From a virus: a DNA stretch of 32,166 nucleotides. The stretch's first letter is position 1; the number at the start of each line of letters is the position of its first letter. Both the position numbers and the translations under genes were made by a program. The notes beneath the pieces were generated by a model. It was not told the DNA's origin. It saw only the letters and a list, made by a program, of their open reading frames with translations, and searched no databases. Below, one piece after another: positions 15,991-23,567 of this stretch. Location of the stretch: positions 1 to 32,166 of IMG/VR virus record IMGVR_UViG_3300030108_005115. One strand, written 5' to 3'.

Positions 15991-16308
15991 ATGAGCATAG
16001 TATATATAGTACAAGAGATGCCTGGTCGGGACGTCTTATCTGCTGATAAGTATGGTAAGTTAGTTCCAGTCATGCCCCCTGGTTTTCAGGTTGTTTTATC
16101 ACCTGGACCTGCAGTTGCCAAAGTTAAGAAGGTAATCAAAGAATATACTGACGATGATTACATTCTTTGTCTTGGTGATCCTTCACTCATAGGCATTGTC
16201 TGTGCTCATTGTTCAGAATTAAACAGGGGTAAATTTAATCTATTGAAGTGGGATAAACGACATCAAAAATATTATCCTATTGAAGTAGATATGAACAGGA
16301 GAACTTAA
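15991..16308 (+). CDS. Hypothetical phage protein (105 residues)
   Basis: Starts MSIVYIVQEMPGRDVLSADK and contains 'VMPPGFQVVLSPGPAV' and 'DDDYILCLGDPSLIGIVCAH'. From memory, short proteins with this pattern (an opening strand, a PPG turn, a 'LGDPxxIG' segment) recur at the head of replication operons in marine podoviruses. Two cysteines and a histidine near the middle do not form a clear metal site. First gene after a strong promoter, with a good Shine-Dalgarno site, so it is expressed early. Function unknown. Confidence 0.7.
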   Translation: MSIVYIVQEMPGRDVLSADKYGKLVPVMPPGFQVVLSPGPAVAKVKKVIKEYTDDDYILCLGDPSLIGIVCAHCSELNRGKFNLLKWDKRHQKYYPIEVDMNRRT

Positions 16309-16874
16309 TGAACAACGCATCAGTGCTAAGTTCTTTAGAACAATCATCTAAGGACCTTAGTAAGTTAGATGACGGATCTTTGTCCTCTTTAGGATCGAAG
16401 TGTCAAGAAATCGAATCAACTATAGCTGAGATTAGTAATATTGAGTTACACAAGAAAGACTTAAATTCTAAACTCCAAAAGTTGTATGATGAGACCGCAG
16501 ATCTTTTACGATCAAAGAATCTAACATCATTAACCCTTGCGAATGGATCAAAAGTTACTGCATCTGAAAAAGTAGTAGCACATATTAAAAAGGATTTACA
16601 AGAAGATGCCTTTGAAGTGTTACGAAATAAAGGATTCGGTGACTTAATCAAACGTGAGGTAAAAGCAAGCTTCGCTAAAGGCGAAGACTCTAAAGCGCAA
16701 GAATTCATTCATGCGATCGAAGAGCAAGGATTACAGCCGGTGGATAATGCATCAATACATCCAAGCACTCTTAAAGCTTTTTTTAAAGAGCAGCTAGATA
16801 AGGGCAACCCAGCTGAGATACCTTTAGATCTTTTCGGGGTACATGTTTTGAATGAAATAAAGATAAGGAGATAA
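16308..16874 (+). CDS. Hypothetical protein with N-terminal coiled coil (188 residues)
   Basis: The N-terminal half is predicted helical and coiled coil-like (LSKLDDGSLSSLGSKCQEIE, then LHKKDLNSKLQKLYDETADL). The remainder alternates charged helices and ends 'FGVHVLNEIKIRR'. The ATG overlaps the previous TAA, which couples it to the gene before. It directly precedes the SSB-like gene and is probably co-expressed with it. No catalytic motif is visible. A replication accessory role is inferred only from position. Confidence 0.65.
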   Translation: MNNASVLSSLEQSSKDLSKLDDGSLSSLGSKCQEIESTIAEISNIELHKKDLNSKLQKLYDETADLLRSKNLTSLTLANGSKVTASEKVVAHIKKDLQEDAFEVLRNKGFGDLIKREVKASFAKGEDSKAQEFIHAIEEQGLQPVDNASIHPSTLKAFFKEQLDKGNPAEIPLDLFGVHVLNEIKIRR

Positions 16875-16875
16875 T

Positions 16876-17712
16876 ATGCGTAAGACTAGAAAAACTAAAA
16901 ACAAGAAGAAGATGTCTACTGCTAAAGCAGTGGATAAAAAACAAAACACAGACGTAGCAGCGGTGACGTTGTCAAGTCTTGAAGCATTGTCAGGTAGAGG
17001 TTTACAAAACGTTTCTACTGATACGATGGCTACACCAAGGATTAAAATCTTGATGCAGTTGTCACCTGAGCTAGAAGAGATCGAGGGTGCAAAAGCAGGG
17101 ATGATTTACAATACTGTAACTCAGGAACTGTTTAAGACTGATGAAGGGATTAAGGTTATACCTTGTTATTTTCAATTACAGTATGTCGAATGGACTGATC
17201 GTGGTCAAGGCAGCAGTGCACCTGTAAATGTCTATGATGCTGGCTCTGACATCTTGATGAAAACAAAAAGAGATGAGCAGAATAAAGACAGATTAGATAG
17301 TGGTAATTACATTGACACTTGCCACAATCATTTTGTTTTAGTCATGGACAAGACTGGTGTGCCTTCGCCTGCTGTGATTACATTTAAATCAACACAGTTG
17401 AAGCATAGTAAACGTTGGAACACCATGATGAAGAGACAGTTCTTAAAGAATGCTAATGGAACTTTGTTTGCTGCTCCTTCTTTTGCTCACGTCTATAAGT
17501 GGTCAACAATGAAAGAGTCTAATGACAAAGGCACCTGGTATGGTTGGAACGGTCCGACTAAAGAAGCAGTTATCACTGACTTAGATAACAGTGCTGAAAT
17601 CTTACAAATGGCAAAAGACTTTGAAGAGAGTTGCCGTAAAGGTGAGAGAAACGTTTCTTATGAGGAGAGTGAAGCATCTTCAGATAAAGCTAACGAAGAC
17701 ATACCATTTTAA
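16876..17712 (+). CDS. ssb: Putative single-stranded DNA-binding protein
   Basis: A 278-residue protein with a very basic start (RKTRKTKNKKK), a beta-rich middle with many aromatic residues ('IPCYFQLQYVEWTDRG', 'SFAHVYKWSTMKES'), and an acidic C-terminus ending NEDIPF. The last residues match the tip of bacterial SSB (DDDIPF), which recruits replication and repair proteins. The mid-region fits an OB-fold, but I cannot prove it by eye. Position before primase, helicase and polymerase, strong GGAG Shine-Dalgarno site, and a terminator right after fit high-level early expression. An alternative start is Met13 in KKKMSTAKAV. The symbol reflects function, not proven homology. Confidence 0.75.
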   Translation: MRKTRKTKNKKKMSTAKAVDKKQNTDVAAVTLSSLEALSGRGLQNVSTDTMATPRIKILMQLSPELEEIEGAKAGMIYNTVTQELFKTDEGIKVIPCYFQLQYVEWTDRGQGSSAPVNVYDAGSDILMKTKRDEQNKDRLDSGNYIDTCHNHFVLVMDKTGVPSPAVITFKSTQLKHSKRWNTMMKRQFLKNANGTLFAAPSFAHVYKWSTMKESNDKGTWYGWNGPTKEAVITDLDNSAEILQMAKDFEESCRKGERNVSYEESEASSDKANEDIPF

Positions 17713-17716
17713 TTAT

Positions 17717-17740
17717 AAGGGGGCTTCGGCCCCCTTCCTT
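17717..17740 (+). terminator. Intrinsic terminator or attenuator after the SSB-like gene
   Basis: AAGGGGGC (17717-17724), a TTCG tetraloop and GCCCCCTT (17729-17736) make an 8-bp perfect stem, followed by CCTTATTT. The U tract is imperfect, so it may be a partial terminator that sets a higher dose of the SSB-like protein than of the downstream enzymes, or a 3' end protecting the mRNA. Confidence 0.8.
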
Positions 17741-17754
17741 ATTTAGGAGATGTT

Positions 17755-19257
17755 TTGGATTACAAGAAATTTAGAGAGATATTCAGAGGTTTAGATAGAG
17801 CCTATGGTGTTTACTATAAAGGAGAGACTAAAGAGAATGGTAAACTATCCGGCAAAGCTTACATTAAAAAAGAACCTCTACTAGAAGAATACTATAAGAA
17901 CCACTTGGAAGGACAGGACCCGTCGCTGGGTGTTGTGCCTATCATGGACGATAGTAATTGTTTTTGGGGTTGCTGTGATATTGATAAGTATCCACTTGAT
18001 TTTGTAGCAATAATAAAAAAACTTAAATTAAAAAAGATTCCTATGAGTGTGTGCCGTTCTAAGAGTGGCGGGGCACATCTGTTTTTATTCACCAAACAAT
18101 CCGTGTCTGCAACAATAATGAGAAACAAGCTCTATGAGATTGCAGCTTACTTAGGTTATGCTGACTGTGAAATATTTCCTAAACAAACAGAGATTAAAGC
18201 AGACAGAGGAGACACAGGTAACTTTTTAAATTTACCTTATCACGGTGGTGATGAGAGTATGAGATACGCCATGAATGATGAGGGCAAGTCTTTAACCGTT
18301 GAAGAGTTTTATAAACATTACGATGACATAGTGTTGACACCAAAAGAATTAAAAGAGATTAGTGTGGCTGATGAGTCACGTGAATTGAAAGACGGACCAC
18401 CGTGCCTTGAAACTTTAATGGCAGAGGGGTTTCCTGAAGGCACTAGAGATAATGCTTTGTATCAATACGCAGTGTATGCGAAGAAAGCTTTTCCTGACCA
18501 TTGGCAAGATAAAATATCTGAGTTCAATCATAAGTATATGGACCCGTCTCTATCTATCGCTCAGGTAAACAAGACAATAAAACAACATGAGAAAAAAGAA
18601 TATGCATACAAGTGTAAAGATCAACCTATGTGTTCACATTGTAATTCAAACTTGTGTAGACAAAGAATACATGGTGTAGGCCCTGACTATGAGCATAAGT
18701 TTGGTGATTTAACAAAGTATCAATCAGATGAATCTGTATGGTTTTTAAATGTAGATGGACAAAGACTCGAGCTCACAACAGATCAACTGTTTGATCAGTC
18801 TAAATTTAGAAAAGCTTGTATGGACAACTTAAACGTTTTACCTAATCCTATGAACACAAGGGACTGGACAGCAAGGATACAACAATTGTTACAAGGTGTA
18901 GAGATAATTGAGATGCCTAAGGAAGTTAGAAAAGAGGGTCGCTTTGAGCAACACCTTGATAATTTTATCAACGATCAAGGTAAAGCCATGAACATAGAAG
19001 AGATACTGATTGGTAAGGCCTGGGCAGAGGAGGGTAAAATATTTTTTAAAATGTCTTCTTTGGAAGAGTATTTACAAAAGAAAAGGTTTACAGAGTTTAC
19101 TACTACACAAATGGGAGCAAGAATAAAACAGATTGGCGGTGGAGACACACGTAAAAGAGTTAGAGGTAAAGTTGTTTACATGTGGTTTGTACCAGACCAG
19201 AGTGTTGATGATGTTAACTTAGATCTGCCTAGTATGAAAGAGGAGCTGCCTTTCTGA
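17755..19257 (+). CDS. Archaeo-eukaryotic-type (AEP) primase/primase-polymerase
   Basis: A 500-residue protein. The AEP catalytic motifs are visible: D75-x-D77 in 'WGCCDIDKYP', S-K-S-G-G-A-H108 in 'CRSKSGGAHLFLF', and a third region 'CEIFPKQTEI' (138-147). A helical primase C-terminal-like part follows, with a four-cysteine cluster (C287, C293, C296, C301; 'PMCSHCNSNLC') that may bind zinc. The last third is unassigned. It would make primers for the PolA encoded two genes on. The start is TTG at 17755, supported by TTAGGAG 5 bp upstream; the nearby ATG at 17750 is out of frame. It overlaps the helicase gene by one base. Confidence 0.82.
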   Translation: MDYKKFREIFRGLDRAYGVYYKGETKENGKLSGKAYIKKEPLLEEYYKNHLEGQDPSLGVVPIMDDSNCFWGCCDIDKYPLDFVAIIKKLKLKKIPMSVCRSKSGGAHLFLFTKQSVSATIMRNKLYEIAAYLGYADCEIFPKQTEIKADRGDTGNFLNLPYHGGDESMRYAMNDEGKSLTVEEFYKHYDDIVLTPKELKEISVADESRELKDGPPCLETLMAEGFPEGTRDNALYQYAVYAKKAFPDHWQDKISEFNHKYMDPSLSIAQVNKTIKQHEKKEYAYKCKDQPMCSHCNSNLCRQRIHGVGPDYEHKFGDLTKYQSDESVWFLNVDGQRLELTTDQLFDQSKFRKACMDNLNVLPNPMNTRDWTARIQQLLQGVEIIEMPKEVRKEGRFEQHLDNFINDQGKAMNIEEILIGKAWAEEGKIFFKMSSLEEYLQKKRFTEFTTTQMGARIKQIGGGDTRKRVRGKVVYMWFVPDQSVDDVNLDLPSMKEELPF

Positions 19258-20777
19258 TGGATAACACAACGATTATATTTGGACCACCAGGAACAGGTAA
19301 AACAACCAGGTTGTTGCGTATTGTTGAAGAGGAGTTGGAACGTGGAACACCACCCGACCGCATAGGATACTTTGCCTTTACTCGTAAGGCATCACAAGAA
19401 GCCGTCAACAGAGCTTGCTCTAAGTTTAGTGTGGATAGAAAAGAGTTTTCTAATTTTAGAACTTTGCATAGTCTGGCATACCGTGCATTGAAACTGGATA
19501 AAACAAATGTGATGAAAGATGAACATTACAAGGATTTAGAAAACATATTGCAGCTTAGGTTAACTAATCCTGACTCAACAATAAATACTTACGGTGCTTT
19601 TGTAGCTGATGATATTTATATGCAGTTAATAAATCTAGCTAAGGTTAAGAATGAGTCATTACAAAAAGTATTTCATGAGTTTGGTCACGTGCCTGGCGGG
19701 TGGCTGAAACTAGACTACGTTGACAGGGCTGTGAAAGCTTATAAGCAAGAAAGAAATTTATTTGATTATACCGACATGTTGATTGAATATAATAAACAAA
19801 CACCTAATCCTAATTTAGATGTTTTGATTGTAGATGAAGCTCAAGACTTGTCTTACATACAGTGGGAGATGGTTAAGCATATGCAAAGTGTAGTTGAAAG
19901 AGTTTATATTGCAGGTGATGATGACCAGGCAATATTTAAATGGTCAGGTGCACAACCTGAGTTCTTAATAGATCTACCAGGTAAACGAGAGATACTTAAT
20001 CAATCGTATCGTGTGCCTATCGCAGTGCATGGTGTAGCAAATAAACTGGTAAACAGAATAGAAAACAGAGTGCCAAAAGATTACAAGCCTAAAACTGCGT
20101 CTGGTTTTCTTGAAAGACATATACATCGATTTGATTCTGTGGACTTGAAACACGGATCATGGCTCTTGTTAGGTAGAACTAACTATGTTGCCGAACAGTT
20201 GGTTGATGAGTTAAGAAGCATGGGTGTGTATTATGAAAAGTTTGATAATCCTTCTGTGTCTAAGAAATTAGTGGAGGCTATCAGAACCTGGGAGAGTTTA
20301 CAAAGAGGAGAAGAGATAAACTATAATCAGGTAAAAAATTTATATTCTTATTTTAAATTAGATAAAGATGTAGCTCGAGGTCATAAAGGCATGACTGGTG
20401 TAGATGAAAAGAAAATGTTTAACATCGCAACACTGGGCACGGAACATGGACTAAAGGTTGAGCAACAGACACCATGGCATTATGCATTAAGTCAAGTATC
20501 AGAGACTATGAAAGTTTATGTTTTGTCTTTACTTAGGAATGATGAGGAGATTGATTTAAAACCTAGAATAAAAGTATCAACAATACACGGTGCAAAAGGT
20601 GGTGAAGCAGACAATGTTATGTTGTTAACAGACCTTACAAAAAGAGTTGAGCAAGGTTATCTTATCAACCCTGATGACGAGAGAAGAGTATTTTACGTTG
20701 GAGCGACTAGAGCAAAACAATCCTTGCATCTTGTAGCCAGTCAAAGTAATTTAGAATTCTCAGAAATTTTTAGATGA
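19257..20777 (+). CDS. UvrD/Rep-like superfamily 1 DNA helicase
   Basis: A 506-residue 3'-5' type SF1A helicase. Motif I is GPPGTGKTT (9-17), Ia is YFAFTRKASQEA, then FRTLHSLAYRAL, II is LIVDEAQDLS, III is AGDDDQAIFKWSGA, IV is LNQSYRVP, V is STIHGAKGGEADNVMLL, and VI is RRVFYVGATRAKQSLHL. The set is complete, so the enzyme should be active. It is shorter than UvrD (about 720 residues) because the 1B/2B insertions are reduced. It sits between primase and polymerase with stop/start overlaps on both sides and probably unwinds the template at the fork in place of a DnaB-type helicase, which this window lacks. Confidence 0.93.
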   Translation: MDNTTIIFGPPGTGKTTRLLRIVEEELERGTPPDRIGYFAFTRKASQEAVNRACSKFSVDRKEFSNFRTLHSLAYRALKLDKTNVMKDEHYKDLENILQLRLTNPDSTINTYGAFVADDIYMQLINLAKVKNESLQKVFHEFGHVPGGWLKLDYVDRAVKAYKQERNLFDYTDMLIEYNKQTPNPNLDVLIVDEAQDLSYIQWEMVKHMQSVVERVYIAGDDDQAIFKWSGAQPEFLIDLPGKREILNQSYRVPIAVHGVANKLVNRIENRVPKDYKPKTASGFLERHIHRFDSVDLKHGSWLLLGRTNYVAEQLVDELRSMGVYYEKFDNPSVSKKLVEAIRTWESLQRGEEINYNQVKNLYSYFKLDKDVARGHKGMTGVDEKKMFNIATLGTEHGLKVEQQTPWHYALSQVSETMKVYVLSLLRNDEEIDLKPRIKVSTIHGAKGGEADNVMLLTDLTKRVEQGYLINPDDERRVFYVGATRAKQSLHLVASQSNLEFSEIFR

Positions 20778-22690
20778 AAGATCATAGTTGGATACTACCA
20801 GAATACAAAGAAGGGAAAATAGAAGCTTACATGAGTAATCAAATACCAATGTTTCAACCACCCAGTGAGTGGTTACCACCAGAAAACATTCCTGATTTAG
20901 ATGACGCTAAAGAAATAGCTATCGACTTGGAGACAATGGATCCTGATATAAAAACAAAAGGACCTGGCTGGGCTACAGGTAATGGTGCAATCATAGGTGT
21001 TGCAATTGCTGTTGAAGGTTGGAAAGGTTACTTTCCTTTACGACATCCTGGCGGTGGTAACTTTGATGAAAAAATATTTTTTAGAAAATTTAAAAAAATG
21101 ATGGCGCTGCCAAACAGAAAAATTTTTCATAATGCTATGTATGATGTTGGTTGGCTCAAGCACCAGGACATACCAGTTAACGGAACTTTGATTGATACGA
21201 TGATAGCTGCACAAATAATAGATGAGAACCGTATGGGTTATTCATTGAATGCTGTGGCTAAAGATTATCTGGGTGAAAAGAAGTCAGAGACTTTATTATA
21301 TGAGGCTGCAAAAGAATGGGGTGTAGATCCTAAAGGTGAGATGTATAAGCTCCCCGCTCAGTTCGTTGGCCCATATGCTGAACAAGATGCAGAGCTCACA
21401 CTTAAGCTCTGGGGTCGCCTGGAATCAGAGATATACAAACAAGATCTAGTTTCCATATTCTCGTTAGAGACGAATATACTTCCGGCTTTAATCGAGATGA
21501 AGTGGAGAGGTGTCCGTATAGACACCGACCGTGCTGCTCAGATAAAAGAGAAACTTCTACAAGAAGAGAATCTTCTTCTTTCCTCTATCCAAAACATCTC
21601 AGGAGTTTCTGTTGACTTGTGGGCAGCACGCTCAATTGCAAAAGCTTTTGACTCCATGGACATACCTTATGAAAAGACAGTGAAAGCTAAGGAGCCTAAG
21701 TTTGATAAGAATTTTTTAGGCACACATCCTAGCAAGCTGGCTAAGTTAGTTGTTCAGGCTCGTGAGATAAATAAAGCCAGGACAACATTTATTGATACTA
21801 TCATGAAGCATCAACATAAAGGTAGAATACATGCTGAGATACATCAGATGAGATCGGATCAAGGTGGCACTGTCACTGGTCGTTTCTCTATGTCTAATCC
21901 TAATCTTCAGCAGATACCTGCCAGGCACGAAAAGATAGGACCAATGATTAGAAGTTTATTTATACCTGAAGAAGGATCTACGTGGGGTTGTTTTGATTAC
22001 AATCAGCAGGAACCACGGCTAGTTGCTCATTACGCCGCTATAACCAGGAATGGTTTGGACGGTGCTGATAAAGTCATTGATGGTTATAACAATGACCTAG
22101 ACTTTCACGGGACAGTTGCAGAAATGGCAAACATTGATCGTAAGATAGCTAAAACTGTTAACTTAGGTTTGTTCTATGGTATGGGTAAAGGTAAGTTGAA
22201 AAGTCAGTTGGGCTTGAATGACGAACAAGCTGATGAATTATTTAAGACTTATCATAGTAGAGTTCCTTTTGTAAAACAGCTCATGGACCAGGCCTCTAAG
22301 TCCGCACAAGAGAATGGTTTTGTAAGAACTTTACTCGGACGTAAGTGTCGTTTTGATTTGTGGGAGCCAGCAAGCTTTGGAGTACATAAGCCCTTGCCTC
22401 GTGAACAAGCGACCAGGGAACACGGAAAAAATATTAAACGTGCGTTTACATACAAAGCGTTGAATAGATTAATACAAGGCTCGGCAGCAGACATGACTAA
22501 GAAAGCTATATTAGATTTATATAAAGAGGGAATAGTTCCACACATACAAGTTCATGATGAATTAGATTGTTCTTTTGAGTCTGAGATCCAGGCAAAGAAG
22601 ATTGAAAAGCAAATGGTGGAGTGTGTCGATCTCAAAGTTCCAATTAAAGTTGATTGTGAAATCGGCGCTAACTGGGGCGAAATAAAATAA
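20774..22690 (+). CDS. polA: Family A DNA polymerase with 3'-5' exonuclease
   Basis: A 638-residue replicative polymerase. The proofreading exonuclease is intact: D51-x-E53 in AIDLETMD, 'FHNAMYDVGWL', and 'YAEQDAELT'. Polymerase motif A is 'CFDYNQQEPRL' with catalytic D408. Motif B is 'KTVNLGLFYGMG', where L464 sits at the position of E. coli Phe762. Motif C is H594-D595-E596 in 'QVHDELDCSF'. There is no 5'-nuclease domain. Leu at the 762 position is a known variant in viral PolA and has been linked to slower, more faithful synthesis and a less virulent lifestyle. Motif A differs from the usual DYSQIELR. ATG overlaps the helicase TGA (ATGA); Met20 is a possible alternative start. Confidence 0.95.
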   Translation: MKDHSWILPEYKEGKIEAYMSNQIPMFQPPSEWLPPENIPDLDDAKEIAIDLETMDPDIKTKGPGWATGNGAIIGVAIAVEGWKGYFPLRHPGGGNFDEKIFFRKFKKMMALPNRKIFHNAMYDVGWLKHQDIPVNGTLIDTMIAAQIIDENRMGYSLNAVAKDYLGEKKSETLLYEAAKEWGVDPKGEMYKLPAQFVGPYAEQDAELTLKLWGRLESEIYKQDLVSIFSLETNILPALIEMKWRGVRIDTDRAAQIKEKLLQEENLLLSSIQNISGVSVDLWAARSIAKAFDSMDIPYEKTVKAKEPKFDKNFLGTHPSKLAKLVVQAREINKARTTFIDTIMKHQHKGRIHAEIHQMRSDQGGTVTGRFSMSNPNLQQIPARHEKIGPMIRSLFIPEEGSTWGCFDYNQQEPRLVAHYAAITRNGLDGADKVIDGYNNDLDFHGTVAEMANIDRKIAKTVNLGLFYGMGKGKLKSQLGLNDEQADELFKTYHSRVPFVKQLMDQASKSAQENGFVRTLLGRKCRFDLWEPASFGVHKPLPREQATREHGKNIKRAFTYKALNRLIQGSAADMTKKAILDLYKEGIVPHIQVHDELDCSFESEIQAKKIEKQMVECVDLKVPIKVDCEIGANWGEIK

Positions 22691-22698
22691 TTTAAAGT

Positions 22699-22761
22699 TA
22701 TCCACAGATTCTTTTAATTTCTTTGCAAAATCGTTTCCAAAAATCACATAGTTTATACACA
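22699..22761. promoter_or_regulatory. Pair of consensus DnaA boxes, candidate origin
   Basis: TTATCCACA (22699-22707) and TTATACACA (22753-22761) both match the TTATNCACA DnaA box exactly, in the same orientation and 54 bp apart (about five helical turns). The second lies inside an inverted repeat, ACATAGT (22746-22752) and ACTATGT (22765-22771). The 113-bp gap right after polA is AT-rich. A host-DnaA-assisted origin is a reasonable inference. The inverted repeat may also end the polymerase transcript. Confidence 0.5.
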
Positions 22762-22803
22762 TAGACTATGTAAGAACTTAAAAGCTCTGGGAGGGGCTAT
22801 ATA

Positions 22804-23058
22804 ATGTTAACAAACAAGAAAGACCGTTGTGTAAACTGCGGTAAGAAATTAAAAAGAAAGTATGAAACAACATTTAGTGATAACGAAGCTAAGATGGCTC
22901 ACACGTCTAAATACAAAGACTATAGTAAGTCTTGGGACATCTGGGATGGTAAAACTTATTGGGCTTACGAAGGTTTGTTCGACACTTTACGTTGTGCAGC
23001 TAATTTTGCGGCCGGAGCATACAAAGCAGGCTATAGACGCAGAAAACGCACAAAATAA
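22804..23058 (+). CDS. Hypothetical small protein with one CxxC motif (84 residues)
   Basis: Starts MLTNKKDRCVNCGKKLKRK, giving a single C9-x-x-C12 zinc-ribbon-like knuckle. Aromatic residues follow (DYSKSWDIWDGKTYWAYEG) and the C-terminus is strongly basic (YKAGYRRRKRTK). One more Cys (C64) could complete a site only with a partner. A strong Shine-Dalgarno site GGGAGGGG lies 7 bp upstream. The basic tail suggests binding to nucleic acid. It stands alone between the DnaA boxes and the candidate structured RNA. Confidence 0.65.
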   Translation: MLTNKKDRCVNCGKKLKRKYETTFSDNEAKMAHTSKYKDYSKSWDIWDGKTYWAYEGLFDTLRCAANFAAGAYKAGYRRRKRTK

Positions 23059-23072
23059 GGAAAATAAAAACC

Positions 23073-23269
23073 GTTTTAAGAGCCATACAGGGCTATCCAA
23101 GAGATGGTCCTGTATGATTGGATCCAGGTAATTTGAAGGGATTAGTTGTTTCACCCTTAACTTTCGAAACACAGATAGACATCCTGACATTCTACTCGAA
23201 CCAAAGCTGATAGCCTCAAACACTTGTCCGTCAGCTACTTCGCCCTGTGCGTTATGGCTCTGTTAAAAC
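23073..23269. ncRNA. Candidate structured non-coding RNA, about 200 nt
   Basis: The ends pair: GTTTTAA+GAGCCAT (23073-23086) with ATGGCTC+TTAAAAC (23254-23260 and 23263-23269), 14 bp with a 2-nt bulge. Inside are CATACAGG/CCTGTATG (23084-23091, 23109-23116), AGCTGA/TCAGCT (23205-23210, 23231-23236), and an H-type pseudoknot. The pseudoknot is AAGGG/CCCTT (23136-23140, 23154-23158) crossed by TGTTTC/GAAACA (23147-23152, 23166-23171). ACAGGG can instead pair with CCCTGT (23243-23248), and GGCTATC (23091-23097) with GATAGCC (23209-23215), so two folds compete. It has no plausible ORF and is richer in G+C than its flanks. Read leftward, the outer stem is followed by GGTTTTTATTTT, like a terminator, so the strand is undecided. 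It matches no RNA class I know. Confidence 0.55.
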
Positions 23270-23285
23270 CATTATTCCGCCACAA

Positions 23286-23320
23286 TATTGAACTGATCAT
23301 ATTCAATAACCTGGTATAAT
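23286..23320 (+). promoter_or_regulatory. Inverted repeat overlapping an extended -10 promoter
   Basis: TATTGAA (23286-23292) and TTCAATA (23302-23308) form a perfect 7-bp inverted repeat with a 9-bp spacer, followed at once by TGGTATAAT (23312-23320), an extended -10. No well-spaced -35 is present. The repeat looks like an operator, perhaps for the ribbon-helix-helix protein at 23567. The A/T-rich stretch to 23374 holds nothing else I can identify. Confidence 0.45.
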
Positions 23321-23374
23321 ACATATGGATATAATAATTTTTTTTTCAACCAATAAATAATATTTTTTTAGGAG

Positions 23375-23404
23375 TTGACAATATAGTTTGAGATATTATA
23401 TAAT
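23375..23404 (+). promoter_or_regulatory. Strong consensus sigma-70 promoter
   Basis: TTGACA (23375-23380), an 18-bp spacer and TATAAT (23399-23404): both hexamers are perfect. The tract before it (23324-23370) is almost all A and T and could act as an UP element. It drives two tiny ORFs, the ribbon-helix-helix gene and probably the genes up to the hairpin at 24867. It is the best promoter by sequence in the window and is probably used very early. Confidence 0.75.
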
Positions 23405-23433
23405 TAGTTAAGAAATATAGAAATGAGGTTATT

Positions 23434-23505
23434 ATGGAATATGCAATACCCGGATGGGTTGAACTAATCTTGTATGAACAAGAGGAAAGGAAAGATGATG
23501 AATGA
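23434..23505 (+). CDS. Tiny ORF (23 residues)
   Basis: MEYAIPGWVELILYEQEERK then DDE. TGAGG ends 5 bp before the ATG. It is the first ORF after the consensus promoter, and its TGA overlaps the next ATG (ATGA). Amphipathic with an acidic end. It may be a real small peptide or a leader whose translation sets expression of the next genes. Confidence 0.4.
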   Translation: MEYAIPGWVELILYEQEERKDDE

Positions 23506-23567
23506 TTAGTATAATCATAGGATGCATCATAGCCATTGTGCTCGTCCATCATTTAGGGTGGGTGTAA
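23502..23567 (+). CDS. Tiny membrane peptide (21 residues)
   Basis: MISIIIGCIIAIVLVHHLGW then V: a single hydrophobic span. Overlaps the previous stop (ATGA) and the next start (TAATG), so the three ORFs are likely translated as a chain. Too short for a classical holin. A small membrane effector, as in early superinfection or host-takeover peptides, is possible. Confidence 0.4.
   Translation: MISIIIGCIIAIVLVHHLGWV

Noticed and set aside
22862-23131. 89-codon plus-strand frame overlapping the CxxC protein
   Set aside because: It runs in another frame of 22804-23058 and into the structured segment, with no ribosome site. The 22804 frame has a strong one.
23073-23269. CRISPR repeat/tracrRNA resemblance (the segment starts GTTTTAAGAGC and ends in a near-complement)
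   Set aside because: Only one copy, no spacers and no cas gene. The match is short and explained by the outer helix of a folded RNA.
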